Source of the DNA: Methylococcaceae bacterium
GTDB lineage: Bacteria > Pseudomonadota > Gammaproteobacteria > Methylococcales > Methylomonadaceae
Length of the DNA stretch: 64,000 nt
NCBI GenBank assembly: GCA_030693065.1
Contig: JAUYBL010000002.1
Span: 44,772 to 108,771, forward strand
Direction of reading: 5' to 3'
In this document: positions 56,901 to 64,000 of the stretch, piece by piece
Position numbering within the stretch: position 1 is the first letter of the stretch
How the letters are laid out: each line of letters starts with the position of its first letter
The notes under the pieces: model-generated
Told to the model about the DNA's origin: nothing
The model's input: the letters and a program-made list of their open reading frames with translations, nothing else
Databases searched by the model: none
Program-made: the position numbers and the translations under genes

Positions 56901-58408
56901 TCGTAAGGCAGGGTGACCGGCAGGATGTCGTAGGTTCTGGCGGTTTGTTCGCCCAGATAAGGCACATCCAGCAGGGTGTAATCCGAGTTCAGGCCCTTGA
57001 TGTAGCTTTCGATCTGAGACTCAAGCCGTTCATGCGGCAGGGTATTGGTGCGGTTAGCCAGATAGCCGGTGGTGCTGTAGTCGAAGGGCACGCTTTGTTG
57101 TAGGCCGGGTATCCCTGCTTGATAGGTTTTGTCCTTGAAGCTGGGATCCAGCGGAAGCCAGCGGTGGCCTGTGTTGTCAGAAGGCGCACCTCGGTAATTG
57201 CCGTAAGGCAGGCAGGCTTCAACCCAGACGTGGCGTAATTGAATACCGTTGCCATTAGTCAGAGCGCCAGCATTTGGATTCAGGTTGGCGGACAAAATGG
57301 ACCCGGCAGCTTGATAAGTCTTGGCGCCTATCCAGCGGGGCGCGCGACCGTTAGCCCCCAAATTCGAAGCATCTGTCACCTGTACGTCACCCAATACATA
57401 GCGGCTCGGAATGTTGGAAGCGCGCAACAACGCAATCAGCAGCGATGCTTGATCGGTTGCGCCGCCGGCACCGCTGTACAGGGTGCCGGCCGAGCCTTTG
57501 AGGGAGCCGAAATAGGGCTCAAAGCGAATAGTGTTGTAAACATGTTGGAAAATTTTGACCGGCGAATAGCCGAGTTTCGTGGCCAAGTCGCGAATTTCCT
57601 GGGTGATAACCACATCTTCGGTGGCCGCAAGATCGGCGGGAACAAAACCGCAAGCCATCGCCTCGGTGGGTGTGACCGGCGCTGCGGCCTCGACCGGTTT
57701 GACTAGCATATCCAACAAAAAAGCATAGGCCGGAGCATCGGGCTGCAGCGGCCCTGAACTGAGATAACGCGGTAACTTTTTACTGGGCTGCGCCGGTGTA
57801 GACTTGATCTCTGCCCCTAACCGGGTGGTGGGGCTGGGTGCGTCTTCAGGTGCTATAGCGGCAGCCTGCTCGCGGTGATGCAGGGAGCTCAGTTCTGTTT
57901 TAGCTTTGCCCAGGGCGTGCCGACGGGCCCCCTTTTCTTGGGCTTTCGTGAACCCTGCCAAGGAACTGTCAATACGGTCGAAACGCTGCTTTACCTGTCC
58001 GGCATACTGGTCGAAGGCTTTGAGTTTGCCAGTCAGCTTAAGTCCTGTAAGCTTGGTGCGCATGTCGTCGAGCTGGTCTTCTACATCCTGGCGCAAGTCG
58101 GCGATTTCTGTGCGCTTAGCCTCAAGCAATTGTTGCTTGGACTCCAGTAAGTTCGCTGCACCGGTTTGCTGCAATCGATCCTCATTTTCTGCTTCATCGA
58201 TCAGCTCGGCAGCCTCTTCCAAGTGCTCGCGCAGCTGTTGCGGCACAGAATTAACCGGCTGTTGCTGAGCCTTGAGCAGCGACTGCACCACGGCATCCGG
58301 CAACACTGCCGGATCACTTGGCTCGGCGAAAACGGAGGCAGTGCCGAATGTGCCCAAGGACAAAACGATGAGCACGAGGAGTGAGCGGAAACTATGAATG
58401 AGTAACAT
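50987..58408 (-). CDS. Giant secreted Rhs protein with transglutaminase-like domain and HNH nuclease C-terminus
   Basis: A 2473-residue protein. Order: Sec signal peptide (1-28), coiled-coil region (about 60-180), transglutaminase-like domain (about 250-425; KIFQHVYNTIRFEPYFGSLK, HVWVEACLPYGNY, WLPLDPSFK), DUF6531-type segment near 990 (DPVNLATGNLYHSERDI), about forty YD repeats (about 1050-2215), the Rhs core (about 2220-2283; GREPDQSGLNYYRARYYDPN) and a variable C-terminus (2284-2473). The C-terminus ends in an HNH module: CVFC, VQVDHSIPRALGG, CPHCNASKG. The usual transglutaminase Cys position reads GGATDQAS, so that domain may be inactive. It has no PAAR domain, so secretion by T6SS is not indicated. 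Two immunity-type genes follow. Confidence 0.93.
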   Translation of the reverse strand: MLLIHSFRSLLVLIVLSLGTFGTASVFAEPSDPAVLPDAVVQSLLKAQQQPVNSVPQQLREHLEEAAELIDEAENEDRLQQTGAANLLESKQQLLEAKRTEIADLRQDVEDQLDDMRTKLTGLKLTGKLKAFDQYAGQVKQRFDRIDSSLAGFTKAQEKGARRHALGKAKTELSSLHHREQAAAIAPEDAPSPTTRLGAEIKSTPAQPSKKLPRYLSSGPLQPDAPAYAFLLDMLVKPVEAAAPVTPTEAMACGFVPADLAATEDVVITQEIRDLATKLGYSPVKIFQHVYNTIRFEPYFGSLKGSAGTLYSGAGGATDQASLLIALLRASNIPSRYVLGDVQVTDASNLGANGRAPRWIGAKTYQAAGSILSANLNPNAGALTNGNGIQLRHVWVEACLPYGNYRGAPSDNTGHRWLPLDPSFKDKTYQAGIPGLQQSVPFDYSTTGYLANRTNTLPHERLESQIESYIKGLNSDYTLLDVPYLGEQTARTYDILPVTLPYEVVQYVSWSGSSSSETASLPTSHRYQLGIKVRNADNTILVADQQVSLPSVVHQRITLSYVPADSASLAIWNSWNGDLVSPPNLVNLHPVIKLDGVTLATGAGTLTLGTTHNLIMKVTLGDTTLQQASCRNDIPTNVTPDSDLHCFNKTVYTNIKAGAHHALMAYARQGSDRLLAERADRLIQSVQGTPTAPTPANAANYDATEGEFLHIALLKYLRYVTDTGQRLGQLNDVSGESGTHLGLTAAGLKVDYLFDLPFAVHPSGPYIDVLGNLAHPVKLDSTIVILNTDSAATKQAKAAAKLAETWPTFKLFAYSASAYEHYIWQELIRTDAVSTVRGLQFASETGTPLRTFTPPMSAATFDANWTASMDATMTGYQTQIRNLVVTDLATVTIPQKTIAYTDGSPQPKSWNGAVFMVENQSKGYFSAIIAGNLAGGYPLINPSADSTFYPRDSFIPSSISSLWPFNSTTLSNGWNALQSWGGDPVNLATGNLYHSERDISVPGRGLPLVFDRNYNSRNAKDGPLGYGWTHSFNHKLNFYGVEAGTVKIGWQDGSGSERFFKLTGTSVPVNSTFQAAPGVYVTLKREADGSWSVTEKNGLRYAFESNAGATAGQFAKLQTIKDRNLNTLTLSYNADQTLKDVTDGPGRKLAFTYTAGRLSQVDVKAIAGTVLATHQYGYDAGGNLISYKSPLAVTSQHNAMSYAYYSAADGQNLAHALKTTTLPQGEGMRFSYYLDGRVFRHQRHHNGTLLPETTTFRYQDFRRETVTVNERGFERRHSFDANGNPLRIVDEAGAAHTYSYDPANPFNRLSETDPAGLSVQYQYDAVGNVIKMTQPSAATSEYSDFTAFNAPQRIKDAKGNWTLLKYDAKGNRTDSLQLKTGKIPTAGVTPALADIAAWTKQNYDTATGQPTVTKILRDFTGATLGSFAGGSGPTVTTAFDANTLYPTQLSRLGDKTGDGLINAADPADIVAIVVDPLGRTTQGIDAAWQSTQFSYDGDGRASTGTDAAGQLRSYHYDGDGRLTDADLKLTQNGQPRLWDSSSRIYDQVGRLQKTLDAGGFATQYQYDAAGNLTQLTDPDAYTLGFDYDAVNRWTKAYDKANHSVSRKLDAAGRLKSVTDPNGNTTTYSYWNATQDGRLKQISQPKIGSYTSGSARQFDYNALGQVIKITEQPAAGSTDAARDTLNTYNALGQLVRVAGAAYTDNDPNSITVNQTIRPVTRYVYDTLGNLKEIKAGKTTSDGGTAIDVDTGGSASDTVVTQVSYVVDDFGRRLKETDANAQLTTYTYDLNGNIKTAQTANGHTLTYTWGYGHQLDSITAEDGRRIDYTRNPLGQVTRSETWSAGPGSTLEVAFDTAYDAAHRLHEVTDSRGGKTLSYAWSPGGLLDSLSDSDGRSSHYLYDPVGRVIGLWAPNFDTYGFDYDDGGRLTEVRYPNGISQTLAWNSDGSLSRISHKNAATLLTQSQYSYDGLGRRKANQETLSGQATLNTTYSYDALDRLTQVDNGTAAQQQRYAYDTFNNRVQKQLGNPVTSTTATKFDAANQLTEVRQTNLTGALLEATLYDNNGQQTQKCSGGTVTRASNSACTGTTVNQTGWNSFNQLAQFQVNSVTTGQYRYDDQGRRIQKTEAATTTNYLYDGQAIYGEYPNTGWTTPNALYVQAGLDHPLARLTGNIGDPSATAAYYHQDGLGSVLATTNATKAVTATQRFDAFGTKLAGTGTVPQYGYTGREPDQSGLNYYRARYYDPNQGRFTARDPLGYADGINRYAYVGNNPINFNDPNGLMARAVSTWAQTEGISYVNNYGGTVADIGVGISPAGFYADVYGAATGKSLFGGQQLSGWERGLGLIPFVSESISVVRGVNKVDNIVNAGQDVVARATNVPTIKLGSADGITAGQRFPESVKNAAKAENPTATCVFCQMEGTAVQVDHSIPRALGGNATLDNAQLACPHCNASKGAGDFPKTPPPDYVGDWPPKHW

Positions 58409-58439
58409 GGGACAGTGCCTTTAGGTGCGAGAGTCTGGA

Positions 58440-59801
58440 TTAGCGAAGATCGAGTGATCGTCGACGTTCAAGATGTCCCATGGTGAGAATAAGTAGCAGT
58501 GCCATAAGGATCATAGCCCCGTCCGGTAGCGCTGGAACTTGGGTGCTACCGCTATTGGCTAACACCTCGATTTGGCTGGTGACGGACTCTTGCGTATTGG
58601 TATCGGTTACCAGATAGATGAAATTGAACGGACCTAAAGTAGTGGGTATGCCGCTGATTTGGCCGGTATTGCTGTCGAGGCTAAGACCGTCAGGTAATTC
58701 GCCGGAGGTTAGCATCCAGGTATGGGGCGGCGTGCCTTCGCTGGGTGCCAGCGTCATTGCGTAGGGTTGGTTGAGGACAGCTTGGAGCATCAAGCTCGGC
58801 GCGGTAACGCCTGCCACACTTTGACCGTTACCTTTTCTCAGTCTGTGGCCGTCGGCCACGTTGGGATTGGTACCGAGCAGGGCCGGTGTCTCCACGCCAT
58901 CCGGTAAGCCATCCTTGTCCGTGTCCGGCAGGGCCGCAGCCGGTAATGCCGCCAGGGTCAGCGTGGTCAACAGGGCATCATTGGTCCCCCAACTGCCGTT
59001 GACCTGTTGTTGGGCAAGCAGAAAGCTCTGAGCATTGACGGCGGCGGGATCGGCGCTCCCAAGTTCTGCCACCAGCGCCCGGTAAGCCAACGCGGTTTCC
59101 AAAACCGTTCCCGTGCCTTCCCCGAAACCGCCACTGGGTATTATCTGTTGGGTTTTTAGCCAGGCAATACCGTTGCTGAGGTTAGCTGTGACGTTATAAA
59201 CCAATTTATAGCGATTAAGCGTCAACAGATTGTGGGCGGTCGGGATAATCTTGCTTGGCAATGTGCTGAGTGGATCCTTGTAGTAAGGCCAGCCGCCATT
59301 GGAGTTTTGTTTGCCGGCGATGAAGCCGATGCCGTAACCGGCATCGGCATAAGGAGTTACGGTTGTCTTGATGGCGTCCATGGCCAAAGACGTATCGGGA
59401 AAACTGCCGCTGTAGTGATCGTAAGCGCCCCAACTGCGGTCGGTGTCATTACGCAAAGCAATCAGCCGGGTCATCAGTCCCGAGGTATCCCGTCCGGCTT
59501 TATAGAGCGCGATGATCTGTCGTGACAATGCGTCTGCGCTATCGGCTTGATGGTTTTGTAGCCACGCCACGCCGGTGGCAAAGGTGTCGCCCTGGGTGAT
59601 GCCGGCGTTGACTAACGCTTCAATAGCTGCGGCCGTCTCCGCCACTTCCAAGCCCGGTGCGCCTCGCCAACTGCCATCGCCGCTCTGGTGAGTAATCAGC
59701 CAAGCCACGCCTTTGTATCGGGCATCATCAATCGGTGCCGTCTGCCCCGTTGTCACCACGAAGACGCCTAGCCACAGCACACTCAAAATTAAACGTTTCA
59801 T
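58440..59801 (-). CDS. Secreted alpha-toroid repeat protein with C-terminal exosortase sorting signal
   Basis: A 453-residue exported protein, first gene of the cargo operon. Order: signal peptide (1-22), squalene-cyclase/prenyltransferase-like helical repeats (about 28-285; GVAWLITHQSGDGSWRG, GVAWLQNHQAD, GIAWLKTQQI, LAQQQVNGSWG), a calcium-binding thrombospondin-3-like motif (DTDKDGLPDGVETP), a He_PIG immunoglobulin-like domain (about 340-410; LPDGLSLDSNTGQISGIP) and a tripartite C-terminus: VPALPDGAM, helix, ERRR. That signal is a divergent IPTLxxWG type, so exosortase H is the likely processor. The ATG at 59801 (MKRLILSVLW) is preferred over one 15 bp upstream. Confidence 0.85.
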   Translation of the reverse strand: MKRLILSVLWLGVFVVTTGQTAPIDDARYKGVAWLITHQSGDGSWRGAPGLEVAETAAAIEALVNAGITQGDTFATGVAWLQNHQADSADALSRQIIALYKAGRDTSGLMTRLIALRNDTDRSWGAYDHYSGSFPDTSLAMDAIKTTVTPYADAGYGIGFIAGKQNSNGGWPYYKDPLSTLPSKIIPTAHNLLTLNRYKLVYNVTANLSNGIAWLKTQQIIPSGGFGEGTGTVLETALAYRALVAELGSADPAAVNAQSFLLAQQQVNGSWGTNDALLTTLTLAALPAAALPDTDKDGLPDGVETPALLGTNPNVADGHRLRKGNGQSVAGVTAPSLMLQAVLNQPYAMTLAPSEGTPPHTWMLTSGELPDGLSLDSNTGQISGIPTTLGPFNFIYLVTDTNTQESVTSQIEVLANSGSTQVPALPDGAMILMALLLILTMGHLERRRSLDLR

Positions 59802-60401
59802 TTTACGTATTCTCAATTAGCCAATTGCCAGACAGTTGGAACTCACCATCAACAGGCCTGATACCGGGTTATCTGAATCAGATGATCTCTTCACGGTGTT
59901 GCCGAGACCATCCGCTGATTTATGCTTACCTTTCTACTAAACGATATGACGGCATCGATAACTTATAATCCAACACATCAGCTAACCTTGTGCTTTTGCC
60001 GTTTTAACAGTGCGTAAACGAGCTAACAGTAAGGTGGCTTTTTTACTTATGACTAACACGCCAGGTTACGAGTCTTTTTAAAATCTACAGCGTCAATGTG
60101 ACAAATGTATTAATGGCAAAAAATCAAGGTGGCAGCGAATTAAAGCCCTACCTGCTATTTATCATTTCGGGCGTTTTTTTGAGGGGGCATGGAAGGAAAT
60201 AGCGAGTGTGGGCTTGTTTTTGGTGCGATTCCGATGGAAGCGGTAACATCTGTTAAGAATTTTGGTTAATTTTGCATGTTGCGGGTTAATCAACATAAGA
60301 CCAGATGAAAAGGCTGTGCATCAAGTGAATACTAACTCAGCTTTACGTTCCTGCACGTCAAACCCCAAGCTTTAAAAAATTTACTATCTTATTGATTTAA
60401 A
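59802..60401. other. Non-coding right end of the transposon, upstream of the cargo operon
   Basis: About 600 bp between the first cargo gene and the right terminal repeat. It must contain the leftward cargo promoter. I find no ORF with coding signal, no tRNA and no confident riboswitch. Composition is AT-rich compared with the cargo. Confidence 0.5.
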
Positions 60402-60440
60402 ATGATTTAAAAAATTACGAGGGTTAGGGCTTAGAGCCCC
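60402..60440 (-). repeat. Right terminal inverted repeat of the Tn3-family element
   Basis: 39 bp; its reverse complement begins GGGGCTCTAAGCCC and matches the left end at 35 of 39 positions. It is followed directly by the second TTTAA target copy. Confidence 0.93.
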
Positions 60441-60833
60441 TTTAACAAGCAGGCTGAGAACATTGGCTTGACTCATGCGCAATGGCGAGCCTTGGTACAT
60501 CTGTCCAACAATGAAAATTGTCGTCAAATTGATCTGGCCGACATCCTCGAAATCAAACCGATTACGCTGGCCCGGCAAATCGACTTGTTGGAAGAAGCAG
60601 GACTGGTCCGGCGAAATAAAGATGTTGAGGATCGACGCGCTTACCGTCTCGAACTACTGCCCAAGGCGCACACTGTGATGCAGGAGCTCTGGGACATTGC
60701 CGATGCGGTTGAAGCGCAAGTGCTTAACGCTCTGTCTCCGAATGAACAAGAACAGCTCACCAATCTGCTTGAGCGAATCAAAATCAGCATCAACTCTAAT
60801 GCATTGTCTGAAGACTCTATTGTTGATGATTAA
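60441..60833 (+). pseudogene. MarR-family regulator, 3' fragment
   Basis: From 60446 the frame reads (N)KQAENIGLTHAQWRALVHL, a hallmark of MarR regulators, then the winged helix ADILEIKPITLARQIDLLEE with the wing VEDRRAYRLEL and a C-terminal dimer helix. It joins to 44099-44160 to give a 149-residue MarR protein. As it stands it lacks a normal start; a TTG at 60468 would give 121 residues lacking the first helix of the dimer interface. It lies 99 bp upstream of sulP, its probable target. Confidence 0.9.
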
Positions 60834-60932
60834 ACAGCCTTACCAGCCGTTGGGCAGCCGTTATTTCACTTATTTTTCTTAAATCCAACGCGACATTGTC
60901 GATGTCAGCACTTTTTAACTCATAGGAACTCC

Positions 60933-62426
60933 ATGCTCTTTTTATCAAAAAAACAGGACTGGTTCGGCAACATCCGTGGTGATGTGTTGGCCGGTTTAGT
61001 CGTTGCGTTGGCGCTCATTCCCGAAGCCATTGCCTTTTCCATTATTGCCGGTGTTGATCCCAAAGTCGGACTTTACGCTTCATTTTGTATCGCGGTGATT
61101 ACTGCGTTTGTTGGCGGTCGTCCCGGCATGATCTCGGCAGCCACCGGTGCGATGGCGTTGTTAATGGTGACCTTGGTGAAGGATCACGGCTTGCAGTATT
61201 TACTGGCAGCCACTCTGTTGACCGGCGTGTTGCAGATCATTGCCGGTTATTTAAAACTTGGTAGTCTGATGAGTTTTGTGTCACGTTCGGTAGTGACTGG
61301 TTTTGTGAATGCCCTGGCGATATTAATCTTTATGGCGCAACTGCCGGAACTGGTTAACGTCACTTGGCATGTGTACGCGATGACGGCGGGCGGTTTGGCG
61401 GTTATTTATTTGTTTCCGTATATCCCTGTTATCGGTAAATCTGTACCGTCGCCGCTGGTCTGTATCGTCAGCATGACATTTGTGGCTATCTATTGGCATT
61501 TGGAAATTCACACTGTCGGTGATATGGGCCAGTTGCCTGATACGTTGCCGATATTCCTCTGGCCGGACGTACCGCTGACGCTGGAAACGTTGCAGATTAT
61601 CCTGCCATATTCCTTGCCGCTGGCCGTAGTCGGCTTGCTGGAATCATTGATGACCGCCACTATTGTCGACGAGCTGACCGATACCAGCAGCGATAAAAAT
61701 CGCGAATGTAAGGGTCAAGGCTTAGCCAATATTGGTGCTGGCTTGCTGGGCGGCATGGCTGGTTGCGCGATGATTGGGCAGTCAGTAATCAATATCAAAT
61801 CCGGCGGACGCGGACGCTTGTCCACCTTAGTAGCCGGTAGTTTTTTGTTGATCATGGTGGTGTTTTTGGACGAATGGATTTCTAAAATCCCGATGGCGGC
61901 GCTGGTGGCAGTGATGATCATGGTCTCGATCGGCACCTTCAGTTGGAGCTCACTCATCAATCTGAAACAACATCCGCTATCCACCAATGTCGTGATGCTA
62001 GCGACCGTGATTGTGGTGGTCTGGACGCATAATCTAGCTTACGGCGTTTTTGTCGGGGTATTGCTGGCATCCTTGTTCTTCGCCAATAAAATCAGTCATT
62101 TCATGGGTGTGGAATCCACCCTGGATGAAGCTAATAGCACCAGAATCTATCAGGTGTTCGGGCAAATCTTTTTTAATTCGGCTGACAAATTCACTGCTGC
62201 TTTTGATTTTAAAGAGGCGGTGGAAAAAGTCGTCATCGATTTACAGCGCGCGCATTTTTGGGACATTACCTCGGTGACTGCGCTGGACAAAGTCGTCGTC
62301 AAATTTCGTCGTGAAGGCGCCGAGGTGGAAGTGATCGGCATGAACGAAGCTACTGCCACAATAGTTGACCATTTTGGTATCCACGACAAACCCGAAGAAA
62401 TAGCAAAGGTCCTGGGAGGCCACTAA
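60933..62426 (+). CDS. SulP-family anion transporter with STAS domain
   Basis: A 497-residue inner-membrane transporter of the SulP (SLC26) family, moving sulfate, bicarbonate or other anions. The transmembrane part (about 1-390) has the signature [37 protein letters not shown] and [25 protein letters not shown] domain follows (about 400-490; [20 protein letters not shown]). It is shorter than many SulP proteins (about 550). The Usp gene begins at its last base, so they form one operon. Substrate unknown; bicarbonate or sulfate are the likely candidates. Confidence 0.93.
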   Translation: MLFLSKKQDWFGNIRGDVLAGLVVALALIPEAIAFSIIAGVDPKVGLYASFCIAVITAFVGGRPGMISAATGAMALLMVTLVKDHGLQYLLAATLLTGVLQIIAGYLKLGSLMSFVSRSVVTGFVNALAILIFMAQLPELVNVTWHVYAMTAGGLAVIYLFPYIPVIGKSVPSPLVCIVSMTFVAIYWHLEIHTVGDMGQLPDTLPIFLWPDVPLTLETLQIILPYSLPLAVVGLLESLMTATIVDELTDTSSDKNRECKGQGLANIGAGLLGGMAGCAMIGQSVINIKSGGRGRLSTLVAGSFLLIMVVFLDEWISKIPMAALVAVMIMVSIGTFSWSSLINLKQHPLSTNVVMLATVIVVVWTHNLAYGVFVGVLLASLFFANKISHFMGVESTLDEANSTRIYQVFGQIFFNSADKFTAAFDFKEAVEKVVIDLQRAHFWDITSVTALDKVVVKFRREGAEVEVIGMNEATATIVDHFGIHDKPEEIAKVLGGH

Positions 62427-63295
62427 TGAACACAAATACCAATTTAGTTCTGGCATGCATTGATGGCTCATCCTTGACTGAAGCGGTCTGCGATTATGCC
62501 GCTTGGATCGCGCAACGTGTCGATGCACCGTTAAAACTGCTGCATATCATTGATCATCATCATGAAGCCGCCGCGCACGTGGACTTGTCCGGCAATATCG
62601 GCCTGGATAGTCAGCAGCACTTACTCGAAGAATTAACCGCCGCCGAACAACAGCTCAGCAAGTTAAAGCTGCAACAAGGCAAGCAACTATTACAGGCTGC
62701 CAAAGAACGCGTTATTGAAAACGGTATTGCTGAGCCAATCACCAATCAACGACATGGCAGTTTGGTGGAATCATTGATTGAACTTGAAGACAGCCTGCGC
62801 CTGCTGGTCATCGGCTTGCGCGGTAAAGTCCACGAAAACCAAGCGGACAAACTAGGCGCCAAGCTTGAATCTATCATTCGCTCATTACACAAACCGATAT
62901 TGGTTGTAAACGGCGCTTTCAAAGCGCCGCAACGCATTATGATTGCTTATGACGGCAGCAAAGCCGCCGATAAAGCTGTCGATATGGTCGCAACCAGTCC
63001 GCTTTATAAAGGCTTGAGCTGTCATCTGGTATGCGTCAGTAAAGAGGGGTCAGAGAGGATAGAATTGCTTCAGTCAGCGGCCAACAAGCTGACCGGCGCC
63101 GGTGGCATTGAAGTCATCACCAAACTTTTATCCGGCAAACCCGAGCATCTGCTGTGTGAATATCAAGACCAACAAGCGATTGATTTAACGGTGATGGGCG
63201 CTTTTAGCCACAACCGCATTCATGATCTGCTGCTGGGTAGCTTTACCGCTAAGATGCTGTTAAATACGCATAAGCCGCTGTTGTTATTGCGATGA
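62426..63295 (+). CDS. Universal stress protein with two Usp domains
   Basis: A 289-residue protein with tandem Usp domains (about 1-155 and 165-289). The first begins NLVLACIDGSSLTEAVCDYA, the second RIMIAYDGSKAADKAVDMV, and the second ends with the ATP-binding-type VMGAFSHNRIHDLLLGSFT. It shares one base with the sulP stop. The sulP-usp pairing is common in bacteria, where the stress protein may modulate the transporter; that link is inferred. Confidence 0.92.
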   Translation: MNTNTNLVLACIDGSSLTEAVCDYAAWIAQRVDAPLKLLHIIDHHHEAAAHVDLSGNIGLDSQQHLLEELTAAEQQLSKLKLQQGKQLLQAAKERVIENGIAEPITNQRHGSLVESLIELEDSLRLLVIGLRGKVHENQADKLGAKLESIIRSLHKPILVVNGAFKAPQRIMIAYDGSKAADKAVDMVATSPLYKGLSCHLVCVSKEGSERIELLQSAANKLTGAGGIEVITKLLSGKPEHLLCEYQDQQAIDLTVMGAFSHNRIHDLLLGSFTAKMLLNTHKPLLLLR

Positions 63296-63428
63296 ATCCG
63301 GGGCACAAATCATCAATTGATATGTCTATGTTGTTTATCGATGTGGATGGCTTTGGCACTTATTGAAAGCCCGAAAAAATGAAATGGGAGCCGTTAAATT
63401 TGGCCGCACTGCCATCAATGCCAATAAA

Positions 63429-63785
63429 TTAACTGTGTTTTGATTGCTCTTTTATGTATTTTGTTGTGAGGTAGCCCAAAATAGCACCCCATATCATCAT
63501 AAAAATTCCGTGTAATATTATTTCCAATTTAAGCCTATGGGCTAGTGCATAATAATCATAGATATAATCCATTGCGACAATACAAGCTGTTATATACACA
63601 GCTGTTTTAAATCTAATTGCATGCGTATAAAAACAACTGACGCCTAATATAACAAATCCTATCAAAAACCTTAGGCCTGCGTGGATTGACCAATGAAGAT
63701 CGAGTAATGGGGTTTTTAATATCGCTATATTCAAAAAATAGAGTAAAAAAACACCGACAATAAAAGAAAAAATTAGCATTTTCAT
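63429..63785 (-). CDS. Hypothetical membrane protein
   Basis: A 118-residue protein with four hydrophobic segments (about 2-20, 33-52, 64-82, 90-110) and a lysine-rich tail (TKYIKEQSKHS). No family recognised. It lies between the usp gene and an IS30-type remnant, and is AT-rich compared with the genes to its left. Confidence 0.6.
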   Translation of the reverse strand: MKMLIFSFIVGVFLLYFLNIAILKTPLLDLHWSIHAGLRFLIGFVILGVSCFYTHAIRFKTAVYITACIVAMDYIYDYYALAHRLKLEIILHGIFMMIWGAILGYLTTKYIKEQSKHS

Positions 63786-63867
63786 AACATCACCGCCTAT
63801 ATATGCAAACCTGCATTTTCATTAATGGTTTTTAAAATAAGGTTGCTTCGAAAAATAACCCGTGAAT

Positions 63868-64000
63868 TCAAGTAATAAGTGCATAACCCACCAATTTTTC
63901 AGCGTCCATGCCGGATAGTTCGCGAAACACCTCGTAAGGCGTCTTGAAGCCCAGACACTTCCTTGGTCTGTTGTTGAGTTTATGCACAGCTTCTAACACC
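63868..64000 (-). mobile_element. IS30-family transposase, C-terminal part (continues past window)
   Basis: Reading leftward from base 64000, the frame gives VLEAVHKLNNRPRKCLGFKT followed by PYEVFRELSG and ends LVGYALIT at a TGA at 63868-63870. LNNRPRKCLGFKTPYEVF is the classic C-terminus of IS30 transposases. The 5' part lies beyond the window, so whether the copy is complete cannot be told. Confidence 0.88.

Noticed and set aside
63296..63428. A short plus-strand peptide (GAVKFGRTAINANKL) after the usp gene as a gene remnant.
   Set aside because: Too short, no recognisable family and no start signal.

Overview
The window looks like chromosome from a gammaproteobacterium, most likely a methanotroph-like member of the Methylococcales. 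This is inferred from gene content (phosphoketolase beside acetate kinase, E. coli-type cytochrome bd, exosortase-linked genes, multihaem cytochromes, several c-di-GMP proteins). No rRNA, tRNA or methane monooxygenase gene is present to confirm it. Most of the window is ordinary housekeeping and respiratory sequence.

Layout. 1-2928: phosphoketolase (5' end cut by the window) and acetate kinase. 3101-6390: cydA, cydB and a third gene whose start is a CydX small subunit and whose remainder is a degenerate GGDEF-like domain. 6529-10487: TSUP and DUF502 membrane proteins, a small lipoprotein, an FMN reductase, msrB and an M18 aminopeptidase. 10683-17956: a tightly overlapping YfiR-like / CHASE8-HAMP-PAS-GGDEF-EAL / TonB receptor / TonB receptor operon, followed by alkB. 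18567-32879 (minus strand): an exosortase-associated acyltransferase, a small inverted-repeat element, purD-purH, dusB-fis, rlmI, prmA, accC-accB-aroQ, tlpA-dsbD and cutA. 32985-43983: fxsA, a Uma2 nuclease, a LOV-GGDEF protein that is probably 5' truncated, a cytochrome operon, and a hypX-like gene with a hemerythrin tail broken by a one-base frameshift. That block ends with a GlxA/AraC regulator and a four-domain envelope protein.

44161-60440 is a complete Tn3-family transposon of 16,280 bp. It has 39-bp terminal inverted repeats (35 of 39 identical), a TTTAA 5-bp target duplication on each side, an intact tnpA, a res region and an intact tnpR. It sits inside a marR-family gene: joining 44099-44160 to 60446-60833 restores a 149-residue MarR protein in frame. 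The cargo reads leftward: a secreted alpha-toroid repeat protein with a C-terminal exosortase-type sorting signal, a 2473-residue Rhs protein with a Sec signal, a transglutaminase-like domain and a C-terminal HNH nuclease module, two probable immunity-type proteins (DUF4265 and DUF416-like), a 57-residue coiled-coil ORF, exosortase H and its partner membrane protein. The set can be read as a self-contained, mobile surface-display and polymorphic-toxin module. I consider it the most notable system in the window.

60933-63295: sulP and a universal stress protein, formerly just downstream of the broken marR gene. The window ends in the 3' part of an IS30-family transposase.
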